DNA of 64,000 nt. It comes from Caulobacter soli. Its GTDB lineage: Bacteria > Pseudomonadota > Alphaproteobacteria > Caulobacterales > Caulobacteraceae. Each line of letters begins with the position of its first letter. Positions within the stretch are counted from its first letter, which is position 1. The stretch lies in NCBI RefSeq assembly GCF_011045195.1, contig NZ_CP049199.1, forward strand, positions 2,604,001 to 2,668,000, written 5' to 3'. Below, piece after piece: positions 1 to 8,306 of the stretch. The position numbers were made by a program, and so were the translations under genes. The notes beneath the pieces were generated by a model. The model saw only the letters and a list, made by a program, of their open reading frames with translations. It did not search any database and was not told the DNA's origin.

Positions 1-614
1 TGTTTGTAGTTGTTACCGTTTCGACGAAGCCAGACGCTCCGCGCGGTCGTTATCCGGAAGCCCGCGACGCTGAACCCTGTTAGGGCCTCGCCTTGGAGCC
101 TCCGACGGGCGGGCTGGATCAACGAACCCCAGTCCCGGACCGCGAGCGCGTCACCGCTCGCCTATTGCCAAGTCAGCCCTCACGTCACGTCGTATCTGTG
201 TTCCAGGCCCGACCGGCACCAGAGACGTGAGGTTTGATCCCATCCTTACGCACGCGGACGGAACCGCCGACAGAGCTTCCCGCTCGATCGCCCCTCGCCG
301 CCGCATCGGTCGCTGGCCATGCGCCCTTTCCCCGCGTCGAGGTGGGTACAGGATACGGGAGGGCTGAGCGCTGAGGACCGGTGACGCTCGTTATTTTACA
401 GAGCGTTGAGATCATTGAAGGTCTTCGTGTCGCTGGCGGGGATGCACACCGCTTGCCCCCCCAAACACCGCTCATCCTGGCGAAGGTCGGGACCCAGATC
501 CTAAAGCTGAGAGGCTGATTGGAAGAGCGCAGCGCTCATGCGTCCGCCACACCGCCATTCCATCTGGGTCCCGGCCTTCGCCGGGATGAGCGGATCAAGG
601 GGAGGCGTTCAACC
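1..614. other. Non-coding stretch, no supported gene
   Basis: I find no convincing gene in these first 614 bases. The reading frames on both strands lack a credible start, a ribosome-binding site and any recognisable protein family. I also looked for tRNA, 5S rRNA, tmRNA and SRP RNA hallmarks and saw none. The only structured element is an inverted repeat pair near 468-593, described separately. The left part may be the end of an intergenic or degraded region that continues outside the window. Confidence 0.5.
468..593. repeat. Long inverted repeat with 32-nt arms
   Basis: The left arm (468-499) and right arm (562-593) are reverse complements over 32 nt with two mismatches. Each arm carries the core GGGACCCAGAT or its complement ATCTGGGTCCC next to a GGCGAAGG-type segment. 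This looks like a dispersed palindromic intergenic repeat, because the same architecture (GC-rich inverted arms between genes) recurs in this window. A folded transcript would form a large hairpin downstream of the minus-strand SRPBCC gene. Confidence 0.75.
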
Positions 615-1082
615 CTACCCGCCAAACCACGCCGCCAGATTCTTCAGGCTCTCCTTGGACCCTTCCTTGTTGTCCGCCGGCCGCAGACCTGGCGGCAGGT
701 TCTCCGACAGCAAGGTCACCCGCGTGCCGTCCGGGGCGGGCTCCAACGAAAGGGTGATGGTCATCTCGCCCTTCAGCGTCGGGTCGTCGGTGTCGAACAG
801 CACCGCCCAGACCACCTGGCGGCCCGGCGCGATGGCCGCGAAGCGCACGCGGGTGCGGTCCTCGCGCTCGGCGGTCTTGCCCACCTGCCGGGCCTCGTCC
901 TCGGGATAGTAGAGCGACATCTCGAACCCGCCGCCCACCCGGCCGTCGAAGGCGTGCATCGCGCCGGTCATGTCGCCGGGCGGCAGCCATTGCTCCAGGG
1001 CCTTGGGGTCCATCAGGGCGGCCCAGACGGCGTCGGGGCTGGCGGGGATCAGGCGGCTGGCGCGGGTGGTCGGGAGGGGCAT
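615..1082 (-). CDS. SRPBCC/AHSA1-family protein
   Basis: A 155-residue protein of the START/Bet v1-like fold, AHSA1 subgroup (activator-of-Hsp90-ATPase-1-like, a family of small hydrophobic-ligand-binding proteins). Seen: the opening helix-grip pattern with SPDAVWAALMDP near residue 15, a LEQWLPPGDM segment, the VWAVLFDTDDP strand, and a C-terminal helix with ESLKNLAAWFG. Start: I chose the internal ATG at 1082 (MPLPTTRAS); the frame is open further upstream, but that part translates repeat DNA at 1103-1232. No partner or ligand can be inferred. Family call is solid, physiological role unknown. Confidence 0.8.
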   Translation of the reverse strand: MPLPTTRASRLIPASPDAVWAALMDPKALEQWLPPGDMTGAMHAFDGRVGGGFEMSLYYPEDEARQVGKTAEREDRTRVRFAAIAPGRQVVWAVLFDTDDPTLKGEMTITLSLEPAPDGTRVTLLSENLPPGLRPADNKEGSKESLKNLAAWFGG

Positions 1083-1102
1083 GGGGCGTCCGTTCGATAT
1101 TT

Positions 1103-1232
1103 CCCTCCCCTTCATGGGGAGGGGGGACCAGCGAAGCTGGTGGGTGGGGTCTACGGCGTGCAGGTCTCTTGGCGCATCAAATCCCACCCGACCCTGGCTC
1201 CGCCAGGGCCACCCTCCCCACAAGGGGGAGGG
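1103..1232. repeat. Compound palindromic intergenic repeat
   Basis: Two stem-loop modules face each other between the SRPBCC and EcsC genes. The left module has CCTCCCC/GGGGAGG and ACCAGCGAAGCTGGT; the right has CCCTGGCTCCGCCAGGG and CCCTCCCC/GGGGGAGGG. The inner ends (GGTGGGGT and ATCCCACC) also pair, so the whole unit can fold as a cruciform or branched hairpin. It resembles the shorter element near 3741-3787 and is best read as a dispersed repeat that may also act as a terminator for both flanking transcripts. Confidence 0.65.
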
Positions 1233-1240
1233 AATGGGCG

Positions 1241-1996
1241 TCAGGCGCTCTCGCCGTCATCGCGCCACCGCATCCGGTACGCCATCATCGCCGTCTTCCC
1301 AAGGTGCGCCGTCAGCCGCCAGTTGACCACGGCCCCGACCGGCGCGCCGACCACGGGCAGCAGCTGGGCCAGCTTGGCCAGGTCGATGTGGTCGCGATAC
1401 TGCTGCTGGAACGACCGCCAGTCGAAGCCGGACAGGTCGGCGGGATGCTCCCGCGTATCCCAGTCGTCCATGGCCTCCAGCACCTTCACGCGGTGTTCGA
1501 CGTCCGAGAAGGCCAGCTCGAAGATGTGCAGGATATAGAGCCGCTCGCTCAGCACGCTCCCGTCATGGCCGTAGAGGGCGGCGATCTCGAACAGCAGCTT
1601 GAGCTTGAAGCTCATCAGCAGCGGAAAATCGGCCGCCGCCAGCAGGAAGCCCCCTGCCCCGGCCACCCCGCCCTCGGCCCCGGCGGCGGTCTTCCAGCCG
1701 TTGATCGCGGCCGCGACCTTGGCCTCGCGCTCGTCCAGAGTAGCGTCGCGCAGCGGCGAGGCCGTGGCGAAGTCGGCCCCGGTCAGGATCGCCTTGGTCA
1801 TCGCCTCCATGGCGGCGGTGATCGCGGCGTGGACCTTCTCGGGGATGACGCGGTTGATCCGCCGCTGGACGGCGCGGGAGGCGTTCCCCAGCGGCCCGGC
1901 GGGCTTGGTGATGCGGGCGCGCCACGCGGCTAGGTCAGCGGCCTGAAAGAAACTTCCCAAATTATCAGCTTGCCGCAACTGTAGAGGGAGCCGCAC
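1241..1996 (-). CDS. EcsC-family protein
   Basis: A protein of about 251 residues that I place in the EcsC family (related to Bacillus EcsC, function poorly defined). Seen: an N-terminal LAAWRARITKPAGPLGN segment, the INRVIPEKVHAAITAAMEAMTKAIL helix region, glycine-rich helices (GGVAGAGGFLLAAADFPLLM) that could be membrane-associated, and a C-terminal part ending in a lysine/methionine-rich helix. The first ten or so residues (MRLPLQLRQAD) are encoded within the AT-richer DNA of the upstream gene and overlap its 3' end by 32 nt, so the true N-terminus is uncertain; an in-frame TTG about 13 codons in is an alternative. The start may have been altered when the neighbouring gene arrived. Confidence 0.7.
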   Translation of the reverse strand: MRLPLQLRQADNLGSFFQAADLAAWRARITKPAGPLGNASRAVQRRINRVIPEKVHAAITAAMEAMTKAILTGADFATASPLRDATLDEREAKVAAAINGWKTAAGAEGGVAGAGGFLLAAADFPLLMSFKLKLLFEIAALYGHDGSVLSERLYILHIFELAFSDVEHRVKVLEAMDDWDTREHPADLSGFDWRSFQQQYRDHIDLAKLAQLLPVVGAPVGAVVNWRLTAHLGKTAMMAYRMRWRDDGESA

Positions 1997-2843
1997 CTTC
2001 GGCGCTCCCTATTTCCTCCAGGTCAGGATCGAAGTCGACCTCGTCACCTCGCAGCTTATTTTTGAGTTGCCTTAACGTGTTGGCGTAATAATCCTCAGCA
2101 GCCTTCCAGTTTCTGAATATTCTGCATCGTATCTTTGAAACAAAAACTGCAGGCTCAAGGGCCATAAATAGCGGTGACGTGGATCTTATTTTTTGAAATA
2201 TATCAAACTTCATGGAGCTATGATCGGGCAATAATGCTGGATTAAAATTCTGATAGACATAATTTCTCACAGACTCTTTTATTTGCTTCCAATCTCCCGC
2301 TTCAACGTTCGTCGGTTTTTTCCGATCGTCGTCAAAAGTTATCCCGGGGCCCACGCTGTTCAAATGTTGAAAGAGCTTTAGAGATCCTTGATCAAACAAT
2401 TTGTCCGAAATTATCACCACATCGACATCGGATTGTTCTGCGAAGGCTTTTCCATATTTTTGAGGGCTAGGGCTGTACCCCAGCTTTGCACTGCCAACGA
2501 TACAAACATCTTGGTAGCCAACTTCAAATTTTTCGGCGACCTGTTCCCGAAATATCATATATTTCATCGGACTCTTTGAAAAAACGTAAGGCGTTCCTTC
2601 CAAAATGAAAACTTTTGCTACAATATCAAGATTGTCTACACTTAGAATGAGTGATTTTAAATCTGCTGAAGTGATGGGAGGTCCTTCAACGAGCAGATTT
2701 AAAAGGCGATTTTGATCTTCGTTTTCGTTTGCCTTATCAACTTCGATTTCAGCCGAAACGATTTTACTCTCGGTAGTGCCGGGAGTCGCGGATGGCGATG
2801 TGTGTTTAGCCGCAATGTGCGGCCGGCGATGACGTCCACTCAT
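1965..2843 (-). CDS. Nucleotidyltransferase-fold protein, AT-rich, probably acquired
   Basis: A 292-residue protein. I chose the ATG at 2843 because GGGGAG lies 8 nt upstream; an ATG at 2870 has no ribosome-binding site. Residues 1-40 look disordered; residues 45-110 are helical. The core has the polymerase-beta/MNT-type pattern: Gly-Ser at 117-118, Asp-x-Asp at 139-141 (QSDVDVVIIS) and a later Asp near 214 (MKFDIFQ). A helical region follows (SKIRCRIFRNWKAAEDYY). Its DNA is far more AT-rich than anything around it, with codons such as TTA, ATA, AAA and TTT that neighbours avoid, which points to transfer. I do not recognise a named family; defence or toxin roles are common for such proteins but unproven here. 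Confidence 0.7.
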   Translation of the reverse strand: MSGRHRRPHIAAKHTSPSATPGTTESKIVSAEIEVDKANENEDQNRLLNLLVEGPPITSADLKSLILSVDNLDIVAKVFILEGTPYVFSKSPMKYMIFREQVAEKFEVGYQDVCIVGSAKLGYSPSPQKYGKAFAEQSDVDVVIISDKLFDQGSLKLFQHLNSVGPGITFDDDRKKPTNVEAGDWKQIKESVRNYVYQNFNPALLPDHSSMKFDIFQKIRSTSPLFMALEPAVFVSKIRCRIFRNWKAAEDYYANTLRQLKNKLRGDEVDFDPDLEEIGSAEGAAPSTVAAS

Positions 2844-3016
2844 TATTTTTGCTCCCCGCCTTTTGAGCATATTACGAAAGGAGAGAGAGACGGCAATTGC
2901 AACCTCATCCACACCTCCCCGCCCCTCATCCCCAGCCAAGCCGCCCCACGCCCTCGCCCTGCCCCGCGACGCGGCCTATATCTCCGGATACCGAGTAACC
3001 ACGTCCGGACGCCGCC
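2844..3016. other. Junction between AT-rich gene and hdaA
   Basis: This 173-nt gap holds the divergent start regions of the nucleotidyltransferase-like gene (minus) and hdaA (plus). Composition changes from AT-rich near 2850-2890 to GC-rich by about 2915, which marks the probable right edge of the acquired segment. I see no transposase remnant, tRNA gene or clear flanking direct repeat. The hdaA promoter must lie in or just upstream of this gap and may therefore differ from that of relatives. Confidence 0.45.
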
Positions 3017-3727
3017 TTGCCCCGTCAGTTCCGACTGCCGCTGACCGCTCCGCCCTGCTGGGACCGGGAGTCGTTCGCGTCGTCGCCGACCAATCTGCAG
3101 GCGCTGGAGGGGCTGGACGCCTGGCCGGCCTGGCCCGACGGACGGATGGCCCTGGTCGGGCCGGCGGGCGCGGGCAAGACGCATCTGGCGCGCGACTGGG
3201 CGCGGCGGGTGTCGGCGGTGACGATCGAGGCGGCGTCCCCAAGCACTCTTAAGGGGGGCGGCGCGCCGCTGGACCTGGCCAGCTTGCGCGGCCGGCCGCT
3301 GCTGGTCGAGGACGCCGACCGCCGCTCCGAAGGCGACCTGGTCGACGACGAGACCCTGTTCCACCTGATCAACATGGCCGGGGTCGACGGCGGCAGTCTG
3401 CTGCTGACCGGCCGCCTGGCCCCCGTGGCCTGGGAGGCGGCGGTGCCCGACCTGCGCTCGCGGCTCAACGCCCTGACCGTGGCGCGGATCGACGAGCCCG
3501 ACGACGTGGTTCTGGAAGCGGTGCTGCGGCGCGGCTTCGAAGCCGTGGGCATCCGGCCGGCGACGGACCTCTATCCCTATCTGATGGCGCGCTTGCCTCG
3601 TTCCGCGCCGGCGGCCCTGGCGGCGGTGGCGTCGCTGGACGAGGCGTCCATCGAGCAGGGGCGCGAGGTGAACAAGGCCCTGGCCCTGGCGGTGCTGGAT
3701 TTCGGCGGGGACGACGACGAGGACTGA
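3017..3727 (+). CDS. hdaA: DnaA regulatory inactivator HdaA
   Basis: A 236-residue AAA+ protein of the DnaA/Hda group, which with the beta clamp stimulates ATP hydrolysis by DnaA and so prevents re-initiation of replication. Seen: an N-terminal clamp-binding motif QFRLPL at residues 4-9, Walker A GPAGAGKT at 48-55, a Walker-B-like strand LLVEDADR, and a sensor-like LLLTGR strand. It ends in an acidic DDDED tail. The start is TTG at 3017, which places the clamp-binding motif at the extreme N-terminus as in Hda proteins; no ATG fits as well. It precedes ppk1 on the same strand, separated by a repeat-containing gap. Confidence 0.9.
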   Translation: MPRQFRLPLTAPPCWDRESFASSPTNLQALEGLDAWPAWPDGRMALVGPAGAGKTHLARDWARRVSAVTIEAASPSTLKGGGAPLDLASLRGRPLLVEDADRRSEGDLVDDETLFHLINMAGVDGGSLLLTGRLAPVAWEAAVPDLRSRLNALTVARIDEPDDVVLEAVLRRGFEAVGIRPATDLYPYLMARLPRSAPAALAAVASLDEASIEQGREVNKALALAVLDFGGDDDED

Positions 3728-3740
3728 GGCGGCGAACACT

Positions 3741-3787
3741 TGCCCCCTACGGACCGCTTCGCGGTCGTCTTCCCCCACGGGGGGAAG
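3741..3787. repeat. Double-hairpin intergenic repeat
   Basis: Two adjacent hairpins lie downstream of hdaA: GACCGC/GCGGTC (3752-3766) and CTTCCCCC/GGGGGAAG (3769-3787). The second has a very tight loop. The unit resembles the larger element at 1103-1232 in its runs of C and G. It may stabilise or terminate the hdaA transcript, but there is no U-tract, so I treat it as a dispersed repeat first. Confidence 0.6.
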
Positions 3788-3861
3788 AGCCTCCGAACCC
3801 AATGTCTTGCTCCTGTCACCGCCGTCGGTCACTCTGTACGCGGTAGAAACCGGAGCCCTTC

Positions 3862-6090
3862 ATGACCGACGCCGTTACAGCCGACCTGCCCGCCGCGCCG
3901 ACGCCGGCCGCGCCGGATCTGGCGGGATTGCGGCTGGACGACGAGCTGATGGCCGCGCCGGAACGGTTCTTCAACCGCGAGACCTCGTGGCTGGCCTTCA
4001 ACTGGCGGGTGCTGGAGGAGAGCGGCAATCCGCGCCACCCGCTGCTGGAGCGGCTGCGGTTCCTGTCGATCTCGGCCAACAACCTCGACGAATTCTACAT
4101 GGTCCGCGTGGCCGGCCTGAAGGGCCAGGTGCGCGAGGGCGTGCGGGTGGTCAGCCAGGACGGGCTGACGCCGGGCGAGCAGCTGACGCGGATCAACGCC
4201 TCGGCCGCCGAGCTGATGGCCGAGCAGCAGAAGATCTGGCGCGAGGTGCGGGCCGAGCTGTGGGGCGAGGGCCTCAAGCTGCTGGACGCCAAGGACATCG
4301 TCGGCCCCGACCGCGAGCGGGCCGAGGAGATCTTCCTGACCCGGATGTTCCCGGTGCTGACGCCGCTGGCGATCGACCCGGCCCACCCGTTCCCGTTCAT
4401 CCCGAACCTGGGCTTCTGCCTGGCGCTGAAGCTGCGTCGCATCGCGGACGACAAGCACCTGTACGCCCTGGTGCCGGTGCCCAGCCAGGTGCAGCGGTTC
4501 TGGGAGCTCTCCCAGGCGCCGGCCCGCAGCACGCGCAAGCGCGAGCGGCGGATCGTGGCGCTGGAAAGCTTCATCATCCTGTTCCTGGGCCACCTGTTCC
4601 CCGGCTACGAGGTCGAGGGCCGCGGGCTGTTCCGCCTGATCCGCGACAGCGACCTGGAGATCGAGGAAGAGGCCGAGGACCTGGTGCGCGAGTTCGAGGC
4701 GCGGCTGAAGAAGCGTCGCCTGGGTCGCGTGGTGCGGGTCAAGATCCAGACCACCATGCCGCAGGACCTGCGCGAGTTCATCATCGAGGGTCTGCGCGCC
4801 GAGCCCGAGGACGTGGTGCTGGTCGACGGCAAGCTGGGCTTGGCCCAGATGGCCGAGCTGATCCCGCCCGACCGTCCGGACCTGAAGTTCAAGCCCTACA
4901 ACGCCCGTTTCCCCGAGCGCGTGCGCGACCACGGCGGCGACTGCTTCGCGGCGATCCGCGAGAAGGACATCCTGGTCCACCACCCGTTCGAGAGCTTCGA
5001 CGTGGTGGTGCAGTTCCTGCGCCAGGCCGCCCGCGACCCGGCCGTGCTGGCCATCAAGCAGACGCTATACCGCACGTCCAAGGACAGCCCGATCGTGGCG
5101 GCCCTGATCGAGGCGGCCGACAACGGCAAGAACGTCACCGCCCTGGTTGAGATCAAGGCCAGGTTTGACGAAGAAAACAATTTGAAGTGGGCGCGCGACC
5201 TGGAGCGGGCCGGCGTCCACGTGGTGTTCGGCTTCGTCGACTGGAAGACCCACGCCAAGCTGTCGGTGGTGGTGCGGCGCGAGGGCGAAGCCCTGCGCAC
5301 CTACTGCCACTTCGGCACCGGGAATTATCACCCGCAGACGGCCCGGGTTTATACGGATCTGAGCCTGTTCACCTGCGACCCGGCCCTGGGCCGCGACGGC
5401 GGCAAGCTGTTCAACTTCATCACCGGCTACGCCCAGCCGCACGGCCTGGAGAAGCTCTCCTTCTCGCCCGAGACGCTGAAGCCGGACCTGTTGAAGATGA
5501 TCGCGCTGGAGGCTCGCAACGCCCGCGAGGGCAAGCCGGCGGCGATCTGGGCCAAGATGAACGCCGTGGTCGACCCCCAGATCATCGACGCCCTCTACAG
5601 CGCCAGCCAGGACGGCGTGCAGATCGACCTGGTCGTGCGCGGTATCTGCTGCCTGCGGCCGGGCATCAAGGGGCTGTCGGAGAACATCCGCGTCAAGTCG
5701 ATCGTCGGCCGGTTCCTGGAGCACGCCCGCGTGGTGGCCTTCGCCAACGGCGGCCCGATGCCCAGCCCGCAGACCCGGGTGTTCATCAGTTCGGCCGACT
5801 GGATGCCGCGCAACCTGGACCGCCGCGTCGAGAGCCTGGTGCCCGTCGAGAACCCCACCGTGCACCAGCAGGTGCTGAACCAGATCATGGTCGCCAATCT
5901 CAACGACGAGGCCCAGAGCTGGAACCTCGACGCCGAGGGCCACTACGCTCGTGACCCGGCCTGGGACCGCAAGGGCGCCTTCTCGGCCCACGAGTACTTC
6001 ATGACCAATCCCAGCCTGTCGGGCCGGGGGCACAAGGTGAAGGACTTGCCGCAGGCGTTCGACCACGTCGGACCGCGCAAGCGGGGCTAG
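3862..6090 (+). CDS. ppk1: Polyphosphate kinase 1
   Basis: A 742-residue protein matching the full length of the PPK1 family, which reversibly transfers the gamma-phosphate of ATP to polyphosphate. Seen: the N-terminal domain opening [19 protein letters not shown] near residue 35, the [14 protein letters not shown] segment, the catalytic HxK of [10 protein letters not shown] with His464 as the likely phosphorylated residue, and the second conserved histidine His621 in [10 protein letters not shown]. The fourth domain carries [14 protein letters not shown]. The ATG start at 3862 precedes the conserved region by about 35 residues. It is followed after one base by a lipoprotein gene and then ppx, a logical synthesis/degradation pair. 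Confidence 0.96.
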   Translation: MTDAVTADLPAAPTPAAPDLAGLRLDDELMAAPERFFNRETSWLAFNWRVLEESGNPRHPLLERLRFLSISANNLDEFYMVRVAGLKGQVREGVRVVSQDGLTPGEQLTRINASAAELMAEQQKIWREVRAELWGEGLKLLDAKDIVGPDRERAEEIFLTRMFPVLTPLAIDPAHPFPFIPNLGFCLALKLRRIADDKHLYALVPVPSQVQRFWELSQAPARSTRKRERRIVALESFIILFLGHLFPGYEVEGRGLFRLIRDSDLEIEEEAEDLVREFEARLKKRRLGRVVRVKIQTTMPQDLREFIIEGLRAEPEDVVLVDGKLGLAQMAELIPPDRPDLKFKPYNARFPERVRDHGGDCFAAIREKDILVHHPFESFDVVVQFLRQAARDPAVLAIKQTLYRTSKDSPIVAALIEAADNGKNVTALVEIKARFDEENNLKWARDLERAGVHVVFGFVDWKTHAKLSVVVRREGEALRTYCHFGTGNYHPQTARVYTDLSLFTCDPALGRDGGKLFNFITGYAQPHGLEKLSFSPETLKPDLLKMIALEARNAREGKPAAIWAKMNAVVDPQIIDALYSASQDGVQIDLVVRGICCLRPGIKGLSENIRVKSIVGRFLEHARVVAFANGGPMPSPQTRVFISSADWMPRNLDRRVESLVPVENPTVHQQVLNQIMVANLNDEAQSWNLDAEGHYARDPAWDRKGAFSAHEYFMTNPSLSGRGHKVKDLPQAFDHVGPRKRG

Positions 6091-6091
6091 A

Positions 6092-6541
6092 GTGGCGCGA
6101 GTGAGACGCCTCCTCGTCGGTCTCGCGGCGCTGAGCCTGACCGCCTGCGGGCCGCGTCCGGCGGAGCAGGCGCCGATCTGCGCGATCTTCGCCCTGCCGG
6201 CGATTCCCGGCGACACGCGAGCCGGCGATGCAAGCGACCTGGCCTGGGCCAAGATCCACGAACGCGCCCTGTTCAAGTCCGGCGTGATCTACCGCTCGCC
6301 CTGGCAGATCCTGGCCCACGGCCGCTCGTGGGGCCAGTGTCCGGTCCGACCCAAGCCGGTCGAGAACCTGCTGATCAGCCGCGACGGCGCCTACGCCATG
6401 ACCAAGGGCGGACGCCGGGCCAATGGTCATCCCGTCAGCTTCGGCGCCTGCTATTTCGAGAACGATCCGGCGGGTTGGCGGCTTCGGGCCTGCCGCGGCA
6501 CGCTGAACGAGCCCCTGCCGATGATCCCCCAGAAGCGCTGA
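6092..6541 (+). CDS. Small lipoprotein of unknown function
   Basis: A 149-residue protein beginning with GTG one base after the ppk1 stop, so it is almost certainly translated from the same message. Seen: a basic start (VARVRR), a hydrophobic stretch and a lipobox LTAC at about residues 16-19, predicting a lipid-anchored mature protein. Conserved-looking features in the mature part include four further cysteines (PICAIF, WGQCPV, GACYFE, RACRGT), which could form two disulphides in the periplasm. I do not recognise a domain. The position between ppk1 and ppx is the only functional hint. Confidence 0.75.
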   Translation: MARVRRLLVGLAALSLTACGPRPAEQAPICAIFALPAIPGDTRAGDASDLAWAKIHERALFKSGVIYRSPWQILAHGRSWGQCPVRPKPVENLLISRDGAYAMTKGGRRANGHPVSFGACYFENDPAGWRLRACRGTLNEPLPMIPQKR

Positions 6542-6623
6542 CATCCAGCGCTGAACTGTGGAGCGCGCAAGCTTTTTACCGGTCCCGCCTTCCCCTCCTC
6601 GCCCAATGCGCTAAACCACCCCC

Positions 6624-8111
6624 ATGCCTTTTGCGGCGCCGCGCGACGCGGCCGTTATCGATATCGGCTCCAACTCGGTCCGCCTCGTGGTGTACCGGCT
6701 GGAAGGCCGCGCCATCTGGACGGTCTTCAACGAGAAGGTCCTGGCGGGACTGGGCCGTGACCTGGGCGACGGCGGCAAGCTGAACCCCGACGGCGTGGCC
6801 CAGACCCTGGCGGCGCTGAAACGCTTCCGGGCCGTGCTCGAAGCCGTCAAGCCGGCCGAGACCTTCATCGCCGCCACCGCCGCCGTCCGCGAAGCCAAGG
6901 ACGGCAAGGCCTTCGTCGAGCGGATCCGGGCCGAGACCGGTTTCAACACCCGCGTCCTGTCGGGCGAGGAAGAGGCCCGTTACGCCGCCGTCGGCGTCCT
7001 GGCCGGCACGCCCGACGCCACCGGCGTGGTCGGCGACCTGGGCGGCGCCAGCCTGGAGCTGATCCGCCTGGAGACCACGGGCGCGGGGCTGGGCGTCACC
7101 CTGCCCCTGGGTCCCTTCAGCCTGGGCCTGTCGGACGGCTTCGACCTGGAGAAGGTGCGCCGGCTGTGCGCCCAGCGCCTGGCCCCGGCGGCCGAGGCCT
7201 TCAAGACCGAGGTGTTCCACGCGGTCGGCGGCGCCTGGCGCAACCTGGCCCTGCTGCACATGCGCCTCAGCGGCTATCCGCTGCACGTCGTCCACCAGTA
7301 CGAGATCAGCCGCGCCGAGGCCCTGGACGCCGCCCGCCTGGTCGCCCACCAGTCCAAGAGCTCGCTCGAGCGCATCGAGGGCATGAGCAAGAAGCGCTCG
7401 GAGACCCTGCCCTACGCCGCCGTGGTGCTGGAGCAGTTGATCGAGAGCCTGGACCTCAAGCGCATCGAGATCTCGGCCTATGGCGTGCGCGAAGGCCTGC
7501 TGTTCGAAGCCATGCCGCCCGGCGTGCGCCGGCTGGATCCGCTCATTGAAGGCTGCGCCTCGTTGGGGGCTCGACAGGGCGTGGCCGACGAGTTGGGCGC
7601 GGCGCTCGACGCCTGGCTGACCCCGGCCCTGACCCAGCTGCCGCCCTGTTTCGGCCCGCGCGACGCGGTCCTGATCTCGGCCGCCTGCCGCCTGGCCGAC
7701 CTGGGCGCGCGCCTGCACCCGGACCATCGCGCCGACCTGGTGTTCGAGCAGGTGCTGCGCGCCCCGATCGCCGGCCAGACCCACGCCGAGCGCGCCTTCC
7801 TGGCCGCCGCCTCGTTCGCTCGCCACGCCACCGCCTTTGATCCGCCGGAGATCGACGTGCTGGAGCGCCTGCTCTCGCCCGGCCGGCTGAAGCGGGCCCG
7901 GGCCGTCGGCGCGGCCATCCGCCTGGGCTGCGATCTGTCGGGCCGCAGCGCGCCCCTGCTGGCTCGCTCGCGCCTGGCCATCGACAAGGGCGAACTGCTG
8001 CTGGCCGCCGAGCCGGGCTACGCCGACCTGCTGCTGGGCGAGCAGACCGCCAAGCGGGCTGGCGCCTTGGCGACCTTGCTGGGGCTGAAACTCAAGATCA
8101 CGACGCTGTAG
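6624..8111 (+). CDS. ppx: Exopolyphosphatase / Ppx-GppA phosphatase
   Basis: A 495-residue member of the Ppx/GppA family (actin-like ATPase fold), which removes terminal phosphate from polyphosphate or from pppGpp. Seen: the phosphate-1 motif AVIDIGSNSVRLVVYRL near residue 10, FIAATAAVREAKDG around 85, the ISGEEEA-type segment LSGEEEARYAAVG, the second phosphate motif VVGDLGGASLEL, and a C-terminal helical HD-like half. Length agrees with the longer, two-part Ppx proteins. It lies downstream of ppk1 and the lipoprotein on the same strand and is followed by a terminator hairpin. Sequence alone does not separate Ppx from GppA activity. Confidence 0.9.
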   Translation: MPFAAPRDAAVIDIGSNSVRLVVYRLEGRAIWTVFNEKVLAGLGRDLGDGGKLNPDGVAQTLAALKRFRAVLEAVKPAETFIAATAAVREAKDGKAFVERIRAETGFNTRVLSGEEEARYAAVGVLAGTPDATGVVGDLGGASLELIRLETTGAGLGVTLPLGPFSLGLSDGFDLEKVRRLCAQRLAPAAEAFKTEVFHAVGGAWRNLALLHMRLSGYPLHVVHQYEISRAEALDAARLVAHQSKSSLERIEGMSKKRSETLPYAAVVLEQLIESLDLKRIEISAYGVREGLLFEAMPPGVRRLDPLIEGCASLGARQGVADELGAALDAWLTPALTQLPPCFGPRDAVLISAACRLADLGARLHPDHRADLVFEQVLRAPIAGQTHAERAFLAAASFARHATAFDPPEIDVLERLLSPGRLKRARAVGAAIRLGCDLSGRSAPLLARSRLAIDKGELLLAAEPGYADLLLGEQTAKRAGALATLLGLKLKITTL

Positions 8112-8197
8112 CGCCCGCCGCGTCGGCCGGACGTTCAAGGTTGGCGTCCGCTTCGTAATACTGGATCGACGCCAAGACCAAAAAGTCAGGACCAGAT

Positions 8198-8233
8198 GGG
8201 GCCGGTTTCAAAAGGAGCCGGCCCTTTCCTTTG
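8198..8233 (+). terminator. Rho-independent terminator after ppx
   Basis: A stem GGGCCGG (8199-8205) pairs with CCGGCCC (8218-8224) around a 12-nt loop, followed directly by TTTCCTTTG. It sits about 90 nt after the ppx stop and before the next small gene, so it likely ends the ppk1-lipoprotein-ppx transcript. Confidence 0.7.
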
Positions 8234-8306
8234 CCTGCTCGCCTTTTACTACCTAGGGGAGCGCGACATGCCGCCGCACCGAACATTGCTCAACGAGCAC
8301 GGTTTG

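Noticed and set aside
1..475. Short frames on both strands in the first 475 bases
   Set aside because: No ribosome-binding site, no family resemblance, and compositions typical of shadow frames.
4100..5150. Long alternative frames inside ppk1, rnd, dnaB and other genes
   Set aside because: They are by-products of GC-rich codon bias; proteins are Arg/Gly/Pro-rich with no domains.
8098..8286. 62-codon minus-strand frame between ppx and the small membrane-protein gene
   Set aside because: It covers the ppx terminator hairpin, has no ribosome-binding site and overlaps the ppx end; I could not support it as a gene.
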